Program-made: the position numbers and the translations under genes
Shown: positions 16,237 to 24,900 of the stretch, one piece after another
Position numbering within the stretch: position 1 is the first letter of the stretch
How the letters are laid out: each line of letters opens with the position of its first letter
Origin: Candidatus Solibacter usitatus
Lineage (GTDB): Bacteria; Acidobacteriota; Terriglobia; Bryobacterales; Bryobacteraceae
Assembly (NCBI GenBank): GCA_016213245.1
Contig: JACRBC010000061.1
Coordinates: 1-58,674, forward strand
Direction of reading: 5' to 3'
Length of the DNA stretch: 58,674 nt
Notes under the pieces: model-generated
Told to the model about the DNA's origin: nothing
The model's database searches: none
The model's input: only the letters and a program-made list of their open reading frames with translations

Positions 16237-17625
16237 TTACTCGGTCTCTTCCGTGAATCGTGCCCATTCCAGGGCGACCCTGCCCGACGGTTTCAGCTTC
16301 AACTGAGCCTGGCCGCGCGTCAGGAACGCCGCCAGCACAGTATTGCGGGCCTTCTGGTAATCCCGGTTCCGTTCCGGGCCGTCCAGCACCCGGTTCAGCC
16401 TGCGGTGCAGCCGCCAGGGCCGCTGCTGTGTCTCGATCACCCGGCGCGAACTGCGCGCCGGCAAGATCCGGTCCGTCTCGCGATAGAAGGCGCCCAGTTC
16501 GCCTAGAAACTGCGGCGGGCAACCGAAGGCATCCACCAGCCTCAGCATGGCACTCCGCAGGTCGGCGGCCTCCCCCAGTTGTTTCCAGTCCAGCACCCGT
16601 CCGAACAGCGCGATGGAGTCGCGCCCGGAACTCTTGGCGATCTCCAGTTGACGGCCCGCCTCGGCGAACACGTCCACCAGTTCCGAATCGACATACGGGG
16701 CCAGCGCGACCGCCATGGACAGGGTCTTGCCCTCGGCGCCCGGGAACTCCTTCAGCAGTTCCTCCGAGGAGCGCTGGAACAGCCGCTCCATCTCGCGCCC
16801 GAAGGGAATCAGCGCGTCCCACGCTCCGGCTATGGCAAAGTCGTCGCCGCCGGTGTAGAGCACCGCCACTTTGGAGGCGAACTCCGGCTGCGAGCAGAGC
16901 ACCTGCACTTCCCCCGCAAAAAACTGCTTGAAGAAGACCGAAAGCTGGATGTGCTCCTCCACGCTCTGCGCCTTGCGCAGGCGGAGGGCAAACAGGTCCA
17001 CGTCCCCGCGCAGCACGCCCCAGGCCTTGCGGCCGCGCGCCCGCCGGGCCAATTCGGCCAGCGGCGCCTGGCCGCCGCCGGCGCAATGGGTGGCCAGCCA
17101 GTGGGGCTCGCCCTCCCGCGAGAGCATCCCTTCGCATCCGGTATTCCACACCGCAGCGGCCGACGCCGGCAGATCCTGGTAGAGCGCCTTGAACCAGGCA
17201 TCCGCCGGTTCCCCGGCGAACGGCTCAAATAGCCCTTCCGGCTCCACCGCGCCCGCGCCCCGCCAGCGCGTCAACTGTTCCTCCAGCCGCTTCCGCACGT
17301 CGCTCCAGGCGCCCAGGTTCTCCGTCGCCGCCCAGGCCAGGCGCAAGCGCTGTCCGCTGAAAGCCGCCAGTCGCCGGGTGGCGTCCACCAGGAACTCGTT
17401 AGCCTGCGGCAGGCTTTCGGTAGTCAGCGCCACCAGGAATTGCCCGCCACCGGCCGAACCCAGCAGCTCCGGCGCCAGGCCCAAATGCTGCAGCAGCGCC
17501 CGGGGCAGGACCTCGGAGAGCAGCGACACATATAGACAGCGCCCGGCCAGCGGGGCGAACCCGTCCCGCGTGTCCTGGAGAAATGGCTCCACACCAAGCA
17601 GCTTGCCTTGCAGGAAAACTTGCAC
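16237..17625 (-). CDS. cas10: CRISPR type III-A Cas10/Csm1, HD-less, palm GGDD intact
   Basis: The large subunit of the Csm complex, only 462 residues against ~750-850 usually. It starts at the first palm domain: GKLLGVEPFLQ (residues 7-17) matches 'GD.SGIQ.FI', then LYVSLLSEVL and GSAGGGQFLVAL. Palm 2 carries GVLRGDVDLF (~203-212) and the cyclase motif TGGDDF (258-263), so synthesis of cyclic oligoadenylate is plausible. The N-terminal HD DNase domain is absent: the start is GTG 17625 and an in-frame TAG lies at 17643-17641, five codons upstream. Only two of the usual zinc-finger cysteines are evident (164, 181). It is the first gene of the operon, 71 bases after a VWFA gene. No CARF-domain effector is seen in the window. 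Confidence 0.9.
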   Translation of the reverse strand: MQVFLQGKLLGVEPFLQDTRDGFAPLAGRCLYVSLLSEVLPRALLQHLGLAPELLGSAGGGQFLVALTTESLPQANEFLVDATRRLAAFSGQRLRLAWAATENLGAWSDVRKRLEEQLTRWRGAGAVEPEGLFEPFAGEPADAWFKALYQDLPASAAAVWNTGCEGMLSREGEPHWLATHCAGGGQAPLAELARRARGRKAWGVLRGDVDLFALRLRKAQSVEEHIQLSVFFKQFFAGEVQVLCSQPEFASKVAVLYTGGDDFAIAGAWDALIPFGREMERLFQRSSEELLKEFPGAEGKTLSMAVALAPYVDSELVDVFAEAGRQLEIAKSSGRDSIALFGRVLDWKQLGEAADLRSAMLRLVDAFGCPPQFLGELGAFYRETDRILPARSSRRVIETQQRPWRLHRRLNRVLDGPERNRDYQKARNTVLAAFLTRGQAQLKLKPSGRVALEWARFTEETE

Positions 17626-17696
17626 GAAGACCGCCTCAGGCTACGACCAAACTCTGAATCTAGCACACAGGCGGCGGTGGCCGTCTTGACCCCTGC

Positions 17697-18704
17697 TCAC
17701 ACCCCCGTACGCGGCCGGTAACCGGGCCGCGCGCTGATGCGGTACTTCCGCGCCAGGTCGGTCTTGACCTCCACGCTGATCCTCCGGAACCCCTCGTTCG
17801 GGTTCGGCGACGGGTAGTAGGTGACCGTGTACGAGTTCCCCAGGTCCTCCCGGATCGCCTCGAAGGCCTCCACCTGCTTCTGCCACGTCCTGGCGAAGAA
17901 GCTCTTTCCCCCCGTGCGCGACGCCAGCCGCCGGAACACGCCGCTTGAAATCGGGTCGCGGCTCACATCGCTGGTGGAGATGACGTAGATCGGGATGCCC
18001 TCGTCTTCGGCCACGGCGCGCACGTCGTCCGGAGCCACCATGGAGGCCGAGTCCGGCCCGTTGGAGAACACAATCACCACCTTGCGGCCGGGAATCCTGG
18101 CCGCGTCCCGCACCGTCAGCAGCAGCGCGTTGTACAGCGCCGCATCGTCGCCCACTACCGCCCTGCGCAGCCCCTGCAACACGTCCGCGCGCTCGCGCGT
18201 CAGCGAGGCGGCCCGCGTCAGGTTCCGCGAGAACGTGTAGACCGCCACCGAGTCGGCACGGTCCAGGCCGCGGACGAAGTCGGCGATCGCGTCCGAGGCG
18301 TAGACGAAGCCCCGGTACATGTAGTTGGAGGTGTCGAACAGCACGAAGACGTTCGTGCCTACGAAGGCGTCGGTGGCGATGCCGCCCTTCTCCGGATCGG
18401 CCTGCAGCGTCACCAGCGGTTTGACGGAGCCGTCCTCCAGAATCTGGACCGGCGGCTTGTTGCCCTCGGCGAAAGTGTTGATCTTCTGCTGGATGCCGTC
18501 TTCCTTGATGCTGAAGTCGGCCGGCTTCAGCCCGTTGACATAGCGGCCGCGGGAGTCGGTCACGGTGAAGCTCAGTACCACCATGTCCACCTTCACGCGA
18601 AAGGTGGGGCGCGTATCCTGGCCCAACAGCAGGGCCGGAGCGGCGGCCGCTGGGATCAGCGTGCCGCCGGCGGTGGCGAAAAAGTGTCTGCGAGTGAGAT
18701 TCAT
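17697..18704 (-). CDS. VWFA-related acidobacterial-type exported protein
   Basis: A 335-residue protein of the VWFA-related family found widely in Acidobacteria. The ATG at 18704 has GGAGGG just upstream; an in-frame ATG at 18719 is less well placed. Residues 1-~29 look like a Tat signal (MNLTRRHFFATAGGT with twin Arg). Then come a beta-rich domain (VKVDMVVLSFTVTDSRGRYVNGLKPADFSIKEDG, written here only as a motif summary: VxxDSRGxxVxxLxxxDF) and a von Willebrand A domain with FVLFDTSNYMY (MIDAS-like DxSxx, here DTSNY), VVGDDAALYNAL and a C-terminal YYPSPNP region. It follows the 1126-residue gene by 18 bases, suggesting one transcript. Function unknown, presumably protein-protein binding outside the membrane. 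Confidence 0.86.
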   Translation of the reverse strand: MNLTRRHFFATAGGTLIPAAAAPALLLGQDTRPTFRVKVDMVVLSFTVTDSRGRYVNGLKPADFSIKEDGIQQKINTFAEGNKPPVQILEDGSVKPLVTLQADPEKGGIATDAFVGTNVFVLFDTSNYMYRGFVYASDAIADFVRGLDRADSVAVYTFSRNLTRAASLTRERADVLQGLRRAVVGDDAALYNALLLTVRDAARIPGRKVVIVFSNGPDSASMVAPDDVRAVAEDEGIPIYVISTSDVSRDPISSGVFRRLASRTGGKSFFARTWQKQVEAFEAIREDLGNSYTVTYYPSPNPNEGFRRISVEVKTDLARKYRISARPGYRPRTGV

Positions 18705-18722
18705 CGGGCCCTCCGTCATCGG

Positions 18723-21700
18723 TCAGTCCTCCAGGCCGGCCTTCGTTTCCAGCGCCTGCAGCTTGCGGGTCTGCGTGCGCACGCCCTCGGCGGTGATGCG
18801 CATCGAGCGCAGCAGCGCCGGCCAGTCCTCCAGGTGGGTGGCGAAGATCTGCTCCACCGTCTTCTGGGTCCACTCCGGCAACAGCACGTTGAGCTGCGAA
18901 GGAGGCAGATACAGTTCGTCGGCCAGCTCCGCGAAGAAGAGGTTGTTGGACTCCCAGCTCTCGGCCAGGATACGGCTGGAGTAGCCCATCAAGGTGGGAA
19001 AGGTTCGCAAATACAGCAACTCAGGATGCTGGGAATTGGTCAGCGTCGGTTTGGGAGTCCCGAACGCCTCCGAGACCGCCGCCTGGTTGCAGGCCTGCGG
19101 TGCGGCCGCCTCCAGTCTCCGGATCTCTCCAGCCGCCGCAATGCCGGCGCCCAACTCCAGCGACACGCCCGCCACGCCAAGCTGGTAGATCTCCGAAGGC
19201 GTCACCTGTTCCAGCGCCGAGCTCACCTCGCCGGCGGCGAGATAGTCGGCCACTCGACGCACCCGCGCCGGCGGCGCCACCCGGTCCAGCACTTCCAGCG
19301 TCCGCCGCAGCGTACCGGCCGACAGCGCCGACTCGGCCAGCAGCGTCTCTCCCACCCGCATGTGCAGCCCCACGTAGTGCGCCTGCACAGGCTCGACGTT
19401 CCAGAACCGCGGCAGCTTGGAGCTCACCAGCATCTGCGGCACCAGGTCGCCCCAGATCAGTGCCTGCTCGCGAGTCGGAATCAGGAAGTTCTGCTCGGCC
19501 TCGGCCAGTGCGTACGGCAGGCTGACCAGCGAGCCCACCAGCCTGCCGCCAGCGCTGGAGGGCCAGCCGGACCCGAGCACTTCAGTGGGCTTCCAGGTCT
19601 GGTTGTTGCCCTGGATGCCGATGAAATCATGGCTGCGCGCAAACAGCGGGTTGGTGTACAGGACCTGCGCGCCCGGAGGGGCGTAGTGAATGTAGAGCAG
19701 CCCCACCAGCGTGTCTCTGAGCAGCGGCGCCAGCAGCCCGCGCGCGTCCCTGAGCTTTTCCGGCTGACCCGAAGCCTTCTCGATCACCGCCCGGAAGTTG
19801 AGCTTCCGCTGGTTCTCGATGTGTTTCTCGGTCCAATAGCCGAAGGCAAAGGCGTTTCGCTCCTGGGAGCTCAGGGACGCCTTGGGCAGGTTTAGTTCCG
19901 ACACGCGGGCCACCAGCCGGGTCAGCAGCGCCGCGTTCGCCTTTTCGCCGCGGGCGGCCGACCCAAGATGATCGTCGAGATCGAAGAGCACCTTCAGCGA
20001 CACCAGCTTCTGCGCCTCGAAGCCCCGCATCATTTCGGTCAGCAGCGCCTGGTGGGTCTCCTCGTCGGCCGGGCTGACGGCGCCGGCCAACAGGTCCAGC
20101 ATGCGGTCCTGCGGATTCGCTCCGGCGGCGACGCCCGCGGCCTTCTGCAGCGCCACGACGCCACCGCGGCCGCAATCGAAGATCTCGCCGGGGCTCTTCG
20201 CCTTTTGGAACGGTTCCAGCACCGCTGCCAGCGTTGCATCGGCTTGCCCGGCCGGAACCAGTTTCTGCCTCACCAGCACCTGCCACATCCCCGCCAGCGA
20301 CTGCATGATGCCGGCCGCGTCCGCCTTCGTGCCGTTGTCCCTCAGATCGCTGACCGCCTGGGCCGCGTCCAGATAGAGCGCGATGGTCCTGTCCGACACC
20401 TGCGGCGTCTCGCTGAACAGGGCGTACTGCGCGCCGAAGACCCGCCACCGGTTGACCATCCTCTCCACGGTGGCCTGCTCCAAAGGCCTTGCCCGCCTCC
20501 GGTCGACGTCGCTGATGGCCAGGTAGATCTTCAGCGGCTCGTTCTCCACGGCCTTGCGGGACAGCCCGAACAGGGCTTCGAGCAGATCGTCCGGCTCCCT
20601 CCATCCCGCCGCCGACCGCGTCAGCTTGCCGTCGTACTTGCCGTGCGGGTTCTCGGTGAACAGCCGCTTCCATACCTCCAGGCCCCCCGGTATGTGCGGC
20701 CGGCCCTCCTTGATCTGCACGCGCGCGGTGAGCAGCATGAGATCGGTGTTGGCGCGGAACACCGGCCGCGCCGGACCCGGGCTGGTGACCTTCCCGCGCA
20801 GCGCGGCGTAGAACCGTCTCAACCGCGAAGGCTCCGTCAGATAGTCCAGCGCTGGCCCTTGGATGCGCGACAGCGAGTCGTAGTAACTCGCCAGCCAGCC
20901 GTCGTCCTTGGTGACGAGCTTCTCCACGAACTTGACGCCGTCGTCCGGCGAGGCCCCGGCCAACTCCGTCCACGCCCCGGCCGAACGCGCGCCGCCCGGC
21001 GCCCCCACCTTGCCTTCCCGAATGCGGAACATGCCGCCGAAAAAGTCGAAGACGTGGGCGAAGGCGCGAATGCGCGCCACCGGTAGCGCCTTCCTCATCT
21101 CCTCGGCCGTCTCCGGGTCCAGCTTGGCCAGCCCCAGGTAGAGCCGGCATAGCGACGGGTCGTTTAGGAACGCGTCGATGAACTCGCCGCTCTGCTTCTC
21201 CCTGGAGGAAAGCCAGTACTCGGACGAGTACAGCACCGGCACCCGCGTCGGCCTGTAATCCAGCGTGAAGGGCCGGTTGGTGCGCAGCGCCTGCTCGAGC
21301 TCCGTCAGCGGGAAGCCCGAGTCCATCGCCAGAAACGCCCGTGTGGCGTTCACCGTCTCCAGAATCACGTCGCTGCCGCAGCCGCCGCGCATCCGGAACC
21401 CCAGGATCTTCAACAGCTCCCCGGTCCGCGTCGAATCGCAGTTTTCCAGTTGAATCACCTTGGATTCGCCGGCCAACCTGTCCAGTTCCCGCGCCTGCCC
21501 CAGGTAGCGGATCACCAGCTTCAGGTACTCGGTCGGCTCCAGGGAGCCCGAACCGCTCACCGCCTGGTAGCCGTTGGTCACAATGTTCCGCGCCAGCGCC
21601 AGCAGGGTATCGCCGGAGGGCAGGTCAGGACTCAGCGCCGCCATCCGCGCGAAGCTGCGCATAGGGCCGGGAATCTCCACGATGCCCGTCGGCAGCCCCT

Positions 21701-22103
21701 TCACCGCACCAGTCGCCGCAGCCAACGCCAGTTCAGGGTCGCTCAAGACGCCCAGCCGCTTGACAGCCGAGGCGCGGTCGCCGGCAAGCAGATCCAGCAC
21801 CGCCAGCCGGCGCAACACCGCCTTGCCGTGCGCGCTGCCCGGACCTGCCGCCGCCAGCAGCCGCTCATAGGCCGCCCGGACCCCCGGGTCACGCCGCTGA
21901 TCCAGGTATTCGGCGTGCAGCGCCAGCAGCGCCACGTTCCGCGGGCTGCCCTTCACCGCGCTCTCCAGCTCCTGCCGGGCCTGCCGCGCCTCGCCGCGCA
22001 CCTCGGCCTCCCGCAGCCGCGCCGCCAGGTCTTGTGCCTCACACACCAGTGGCGCCGCCAGCGCCGCCAGCAACGACCATTCTGCCCTCTTCCAGCTCCT
22101 CAT
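18723..22103 (-). CDS. large exported protein of unknown function (1126 aa)
   Basis: I do not recognise this family. Residues 1-23 are a signal peptide (ends VCEAQ), so it is exported. The sequence is mostly alpha-helical, with TPR-like stretches early on (AREARQARQELESAVKGSPRNVALLALHAEYL region, near residues 30-90). There are no catalytic motifs I can name and only a few scattered cysteines. The ATG at 22103 has CCCGGGAGGG upstream, a strong ribosome site. The stop is 18 bases before the VWFA start. The pairing suggests a secreted two-protein assembly, perhaps the VWFA protein recognising this helical partner; that is inference. Clean codon bias and length argue for a real, expressed gene. 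Confidence 0.75.
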   Translation of the reverse strand: MRSWKRAEWSLLAALAAPLVCEAQDLAARLREAEVRGEARQARQELESAVKGSPRNVALLALHAEYLDQRRDPGVRAAYERLLAAAGPGSAHGKAVLRRLAVLDLLAGDRASAVKRLGVLSDPELALAAATGAVKGLPTGIVEIPGPMRSFARMAALSPDLPSGDTLLALARNIVTNGYQAVSGSGSLEPTEYLKLVIRYLGQARELDRLAGESKVIQLENCDSTRTGELLKILGFRMRGGCGSDVILETVNATRAFLAMDSGFPLTELEQALRTNRPFTLDYRPTRVPVLYSSEYWLSSREKQSGEFIDAFLNDPSLCRLYLGLAKLDPETAEEMRKALPVARIRAFAHVFDFFGGMFRIREGKVGAPGGARSAGAWTELAGASPDDGVKFVEKLVTKDDGWLASYYDSLSRIQGPALDYLTEPSRLRRFYAALRGKVTSPGPARPVFRANTDLMLLTARVQIKEGRPHIPGGLEVWKRLFTENPHGKYDGKLTRSAAGWREPDDLLEALFGLSRKAVENEPLKIYLAISDVDRRRARPLEQATVERMVNRWRVFGAQYALFSETPQVSDRTIALYLDAAQAVSDLRDNGTKADAAGIMQSLAGMWQVLVRQKLVPAGQADATLAAVLEPFQKAKSPGEIFDCGRGGVVALQKAAGVAAGANPQDRMLDLLAGAVSPADEETHQALLTEMMRGFEAQKLVSLKVLFDLDDHLGSAARGEKANAALLTRLVARVSELNLPKASLSSQERNAFAFGYWTEKHIENQRKLNFRAVIEKASGQPEKLRDARGLLAPLLRDTLVGLLYIHYAPPGAQVLYTNPLFARSHDFIGIQGNNQTWKPTEVLGSGWPSSAGGRLVGSLVSLPYALAEAEQNFLIPTREQALIWGDLVPQMLVSSKLPRFWNVEPVQAHYVGLHMRVGETLLAESALSAGTLRRTLEVLDRVAPPARVRRVADYLAAGEVSSALEQVTPSEIYQLGVAGVSLELGAGIAAAGEIRRLEAAAPQACNQAAVSEAFGTPKPTLTNSQHPELLYLRTFPTLMGYSSRILAESWESNNLFFAELADELYLPPSQLNVLLPEWTQKTVEQIFATHLEDWPALLRSMRITAEGVRTQTRKLQALETKAGLED

Positions 22104-22350
22104 AATACCCTCCCGGGTATGTCCGATCTCAGGCGATGGTGAATGACTGTATCACAACCGGGCTTAGCAAGTAGTGGCCCCGTAGTGGCCGGCTCCGTAC
22201 AATCCTCTCACTCACGGATTCTCAACACGTTCTCTGGAAATGGATGCGCCAGCCGCGCGTTGGATGCAGTTTACACACCTGCCGCCTGGCCTTGTCTGAG
22301 ATTGGCATCTCTTATTATGAGTCCCCGGGATGGGGTCGCGGAACAGTCAA
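22104..22350. other. intergenic stretch, probable promoter region of the 1126-aa gene
   Basis: About 250 bases without a gene between the 1126-residue gene and lgt, both on the minus strand. GC is lower than in the flanks. A short direct repeat GTAGTGGCC occurs twice near 22170-22190. I see no clear -35/-10 pair or terminator. Confidence 0.4.
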
Positions 22351-23142
22351 CTACCGGCCCGGCTGCCGGTGAGTCGCCGAAAGCCCCCTCCACAGCGGCG
22401 CCCCGCACACCGCCAGCCCCACCGCCATCCACTGCGTCCAGGTCAGCGGCCCGCCCCATGGCAGCGCCTGCTCGTGGAACCGGAACATCTCCAGCGCCAG
22501 CCTCGCCACCCCATACAGCACCAGGTACATGCCCAGGATGCGCCCGGCCGGGTGGCTCTTCAGGCTTTGCCGGTACAGCCACCAGGCGAGTAAGCCCGCC
22601 GCAGCCGATTCGTACAGTTGCGCCGGGTGCAATGGCAGGTTCAGCGGCACGCCCGTCAACTCGTGAGCCTCCGGACTGGTAAACGTCACCGCCCACGGCC
22701 TCTCGCACAGCGCGCCCCAGCAGCAGCCCGCCGCAAAGCAGCCCAGCCTGCCGATGGCGTGGCCCAGCGCCACCCCCGGCGCGAACACGTCCGCCGCCGC
22801 CAGCCACGGCAGCCCCTGCCGCCGCATGTAAAACCAGGCGAAGACCAGCGCCGCCAGAAAGCCGCCGTAGTACACACCCGCCGACAGCAATGTGCTGATG
22901 GAAAAGATCGTTCCCGGATTGCGGCTGTAATAGTCGAAATCCATGACGAACATCAGCAGCTTCGCCCCCGCCAGACCCGTCAGCGCGCAATACACCGCCA
23001 GGTTCATCACCTTTTCCCCGTCCAGCCCGGCCCGCCGCGCCAGCTTCAGTGTCAGCGCGATGCCCGCCAGAAATCCCAGCGTGACCAGCAGGCCGTAGGT
23101 GGGCAGGAAGAAGGAACCGAGGGAGAAGATTTTGGGAAACAT
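22351..23142 (-). CDS. lgt: prolipoprotein diacylglyceryl transferase
   Basis: Inner-membrane enzyme that moves diacylglyceryl from phosphatidylglycerol to the lipobox cysteine of prolipoproteins. It has 263 residues with about seven membrane helices. The Lgt signature GHAIGRLGCFAAGCCWG sits at 127-143, and LHPAQLYES and the C-terminal RFHEQ region are also present. Its ATG is 3 bases after the methyltransferase stop, at the end of the cytochrome-oxidase maturation operon. The upstream SCO protein in this operon is itself a lipoprotein and a likely substrate. Confidence 0.95.
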   Translation of the reverse strand: MFPKIFSLGSFFLPTYGLLVTLGFLAGIALTLKLARRAGLDGEKVMNLAVYCALTGLAGAKLLMFVMDFDYYSRNPGTIFSISTLLSAGVYYGGFLAALVFAWFYMRRQGLPWLAAADVFAPGVALGHAIGRLGCFAAGCCWGALCERPWAVTFTSPEAHELTGVPLNLPLHPAQLYESAAAGLLAWWLYRQSLKSHPAGRILGMYLVLYGVARLALEMFRFHEQALPWGGPLTWTQWMAVGLAVCGAPLWRGLSATHRQPGR

Positions 23143-23145
23143 GGT

Positions 23146-23898
23146 TCAGGCGGGTTTGCGGGCGGCGATGCGCAGGCGGCGGTAATCCACGCGCCACGCG
23201 GCGCTGTCCGGATCGAACAGCCGCGGCCGCACCGCTTCCCTCACTCTCTCCAGCGCGGACGCCCGCCACTGCGGTTCGCCGTCCAACAGCGGCCCGCCAA
23301 AGACCTTCAACCAGTTGTCCAGCCCCTCTTCTCCACCCTCAAGGGGGGTCATCCGGTCGAACAGCATGGCGTAGACCACCTCGAATCCCGCCTCTTCCAG
23401 CACGTGCGAGTATTCGCCGATCCCCGGAAAGTACCACGGCTCGCGCGCCGGCTGGCCCTCTTCGGCCAGAATGGCATTCACCGCGCCGACCAGAGTAGCG
23501 GCGTTTCCCGTCCCTCCCATTTCGATCACCAGCCGTCCGCCCGGTTTCAGCGCCGCGTACATTCTCTGCGCCGCCCGTTCCGGCGGCCGGATCCAGTGCA
23601 GCACGGCGTTGGAGAAGACGCCGTCGAACTCCCCGCGTCCCTCGAATTCCAGCAGGTCCGCCTGTACGAATGCGCCCTGCGGGCAGACGATGCGCGCCTG
23701 CTCGAGCATCGCCGCCGAGCTGTCGATTCCCGTCACCAGGGCTCCGCTCGCGGCCAGCTTTTCCGTCAACTGCCCGGTACCGCAGCCCGCGTCCAGTATC
23801 CGCTCGCCCGGTTGCGGATCGAGCAGCGCGATCAGGTCCTCGCCGCTGCGCCACACGAACGAGTGGCGCTGGTCATACAGGCTGGCGTTCCATTCCAA
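23146..23898 (-). CDS. class I SAM-dependent methyltransferase
   Basis: A 250-residue Rossmann-fold methyltransferase with the SAM-binding motif ILDAGCGTGQLT near 34-45, the acidic GIDSSAAML strand end, and FDGVFSNAVLHWI, which resembles trans-aconitate methyltransferase and related small-molecule enzymes. Substrate unknown. It lies between DUF420 (17-base gap) and lgt (3-base gap) on one transcript. The neighbourhood gives no clear hint about substrate. Confidence 0.85.
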   Translation of the reverse strand: MEWNASLYDQRHSFVWRSGEDLIALLDPQPGERILDAGCGTGQLTEKLAASGALVTGIDSSAAMLEQARIVCPQGAFVQADLLEFEGRGEFDGVFSNAVLHWIRPPERAAQRMYAALKPGGRLVIEMGGTGNAATLVGAVNAILAEEGQPAREPWYFPGIGEYSHVLEEAGFEVVYAMLFDRMTPLEGGEEGLDNWLKVFGGPLLDGEPQWRASALERVREAVRPRLFDPDSAAWRVDYRRLRIAARKPA

Positions 23899-23915
23899 GG
23901 CGGCTTCCGAACCTC

Positions 23916-24329
23916 TTACAGATGGTACAGCATCAGGTACACCACCACTCCCGTCACGCTCACGTACAGCCAGATGGGCAGCGTGACCTTCGCCAGCCGG
24001 CGGTGCTGGTCCACCTTCCCCGTCCAGGCGCGGTAGAGCGTCACCGCCGCCATCGGCGCCACCACCGCGGCCAGCACCGTGTGCGTCAGCAGGATCGCCA
24101 GGTACACCGTGCGCACCGCCCCGGTCCCCGTGAATTTCACCGACCCCACGTTGTAGTGGTACACCAGGTAACTCGCCAGAAAAAGCACCGACGTCGCGCA
24201 GGCCGCCAGCATCGTCTTCCTGTGCGCTTCCGTCCGGCGCTGCCTGATCAGCGCGTAACCTCGCAACAGCAGCAGCGCCGATGTGGTGTTCAGCAGCGCA
24301 TTCAATGCCGGCAGGTCGCGCAGTTCCAT
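23916..24329 (-). CDS. DUF420 membrane protein (cytochrome oxidase-associated)
   Basis: A 137-residue integral membrane protein with four predicted helices and the conserved histidines of DUF420/CtaM-YozB proteins (ALNALLNTTSALLLLRGY, then AHRKTMLAA, YHYN, LTHTVLAA, HRRLAKVTLP). Members sit beside cytochrome oxidase and SCO genes and are implicated in oxidase assembly. It starts 4 bases after the SCO stop. No cox structural genes are in the window. Confidence 0.88.
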   Translation of the reverse strand: MELRDLPALNALLNTTSALLLLRGYALIRQRRTEAHRKTMLAACATSVLFLASYLVYHYNVGSVKFTGTGAVRTVYLAILLTHTVLAAVVAPMAAVTLYRAWTGKVDQHRRLAKVTLPIWLYVSVTGVVVYLMLYHL

Positions 24330-24333
24330 GCGC

Positions 24334-24891
24334 TTAGAGTACCTCTCTGCGCAGGCTGGCGATGTCGGCCACCAGTTGCTTCAGCGCGCCGCTGTCGGCC
24401 AGCTCGTAGTAGCCCCGGATGCGCATCTTGCGGTCCACCAGCGCGAAACGCGCGCTGTGGTCCACGTTCACGTCGCCCAGGTGAAATGCGTCCTTGCCCA
24501 GCGCCTGCAGGTCCGCGGGCCGTCCGGTGAGAAAATGCCAGCGCGCCGGGTCGTGCTTGTACCGCCTGGCATAGGCGGCCAGCACCTCCGGCGTGTCCGT
24601 CTTCGGGTCGATGGTTACGCTCACCATCTGCACGTCCGTCATCTCCGCCGTCATCTCCTGCAAACGTTGCATGTGCGTGCTCATGCGCGGGCACGGGCCG
24701 TTGCAGGTGGTGAAGATGAAGTCCGCCACCCACACCTTGCCGGCCAGCTCCTCCGCGCTCCTGAAGGCCGAGCCGTCCTCGCCGGTCAGTTCGAACGCCG
24801 GTACATCGCCCAGCTCAGGCAGGTTCGACTTGAGACAGCCGGAAAGGAAAGCGCCGGCCAGAACAACAGCCGCAATCCGGAGCAGTCGCAT
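24334..24891 (-). CDS. SCO1/SenC-family copper chaperone lipoprotein
   Basis: A 185-residue thioredoxin-fold protein delivering copper to the CuA site of cytochrome oxidase. The lipobox LSGC places the lipid-modified Cys at 19. The copper ligands CNGPC (Cys63, Cys67) and His145 (VNVDHSARF) are all present. SVTIDPKTDTPEVL is the usual SCO strand. It lies between ctaB (9-base gap) and DUF420, facing the periplasm after export. Confidence 0.94.
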   Translation of the reverse strand: MRLLRIAAVVLAGAFLSGCLKSNLPELGDVPAFELTGEDGSAFRSAEELAGKVWVADFIFTTCNGPCPRMSTHMQRLQEMTAEMTDVQMVSVTIDPKTDTPEVLAAYARRYKHDPARWHFLTGRPADLQALGKDAFHLGDVNVDHSARFALVDRKMRIRGYYELADSGALKQLVADIASLRREVL

Positions 24892-24900
24892 TGCTCTATC

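Noticed and set aside
17681-17695. Shared CTTGACCCC motif at about 17685 and about 50716 as a dispersed repeat
   Set aside because: Only about nine bases are identical and there is no conserved hairpin; too short to claim from two copies.
17641-18873. A 410-codon minus-strand ORF upstream of cas10 as a missing HD domain
   Set aside because: Its translation is an arginine/glycine-rich shadow of the VWFA gene in another frame and shows no HD motif.
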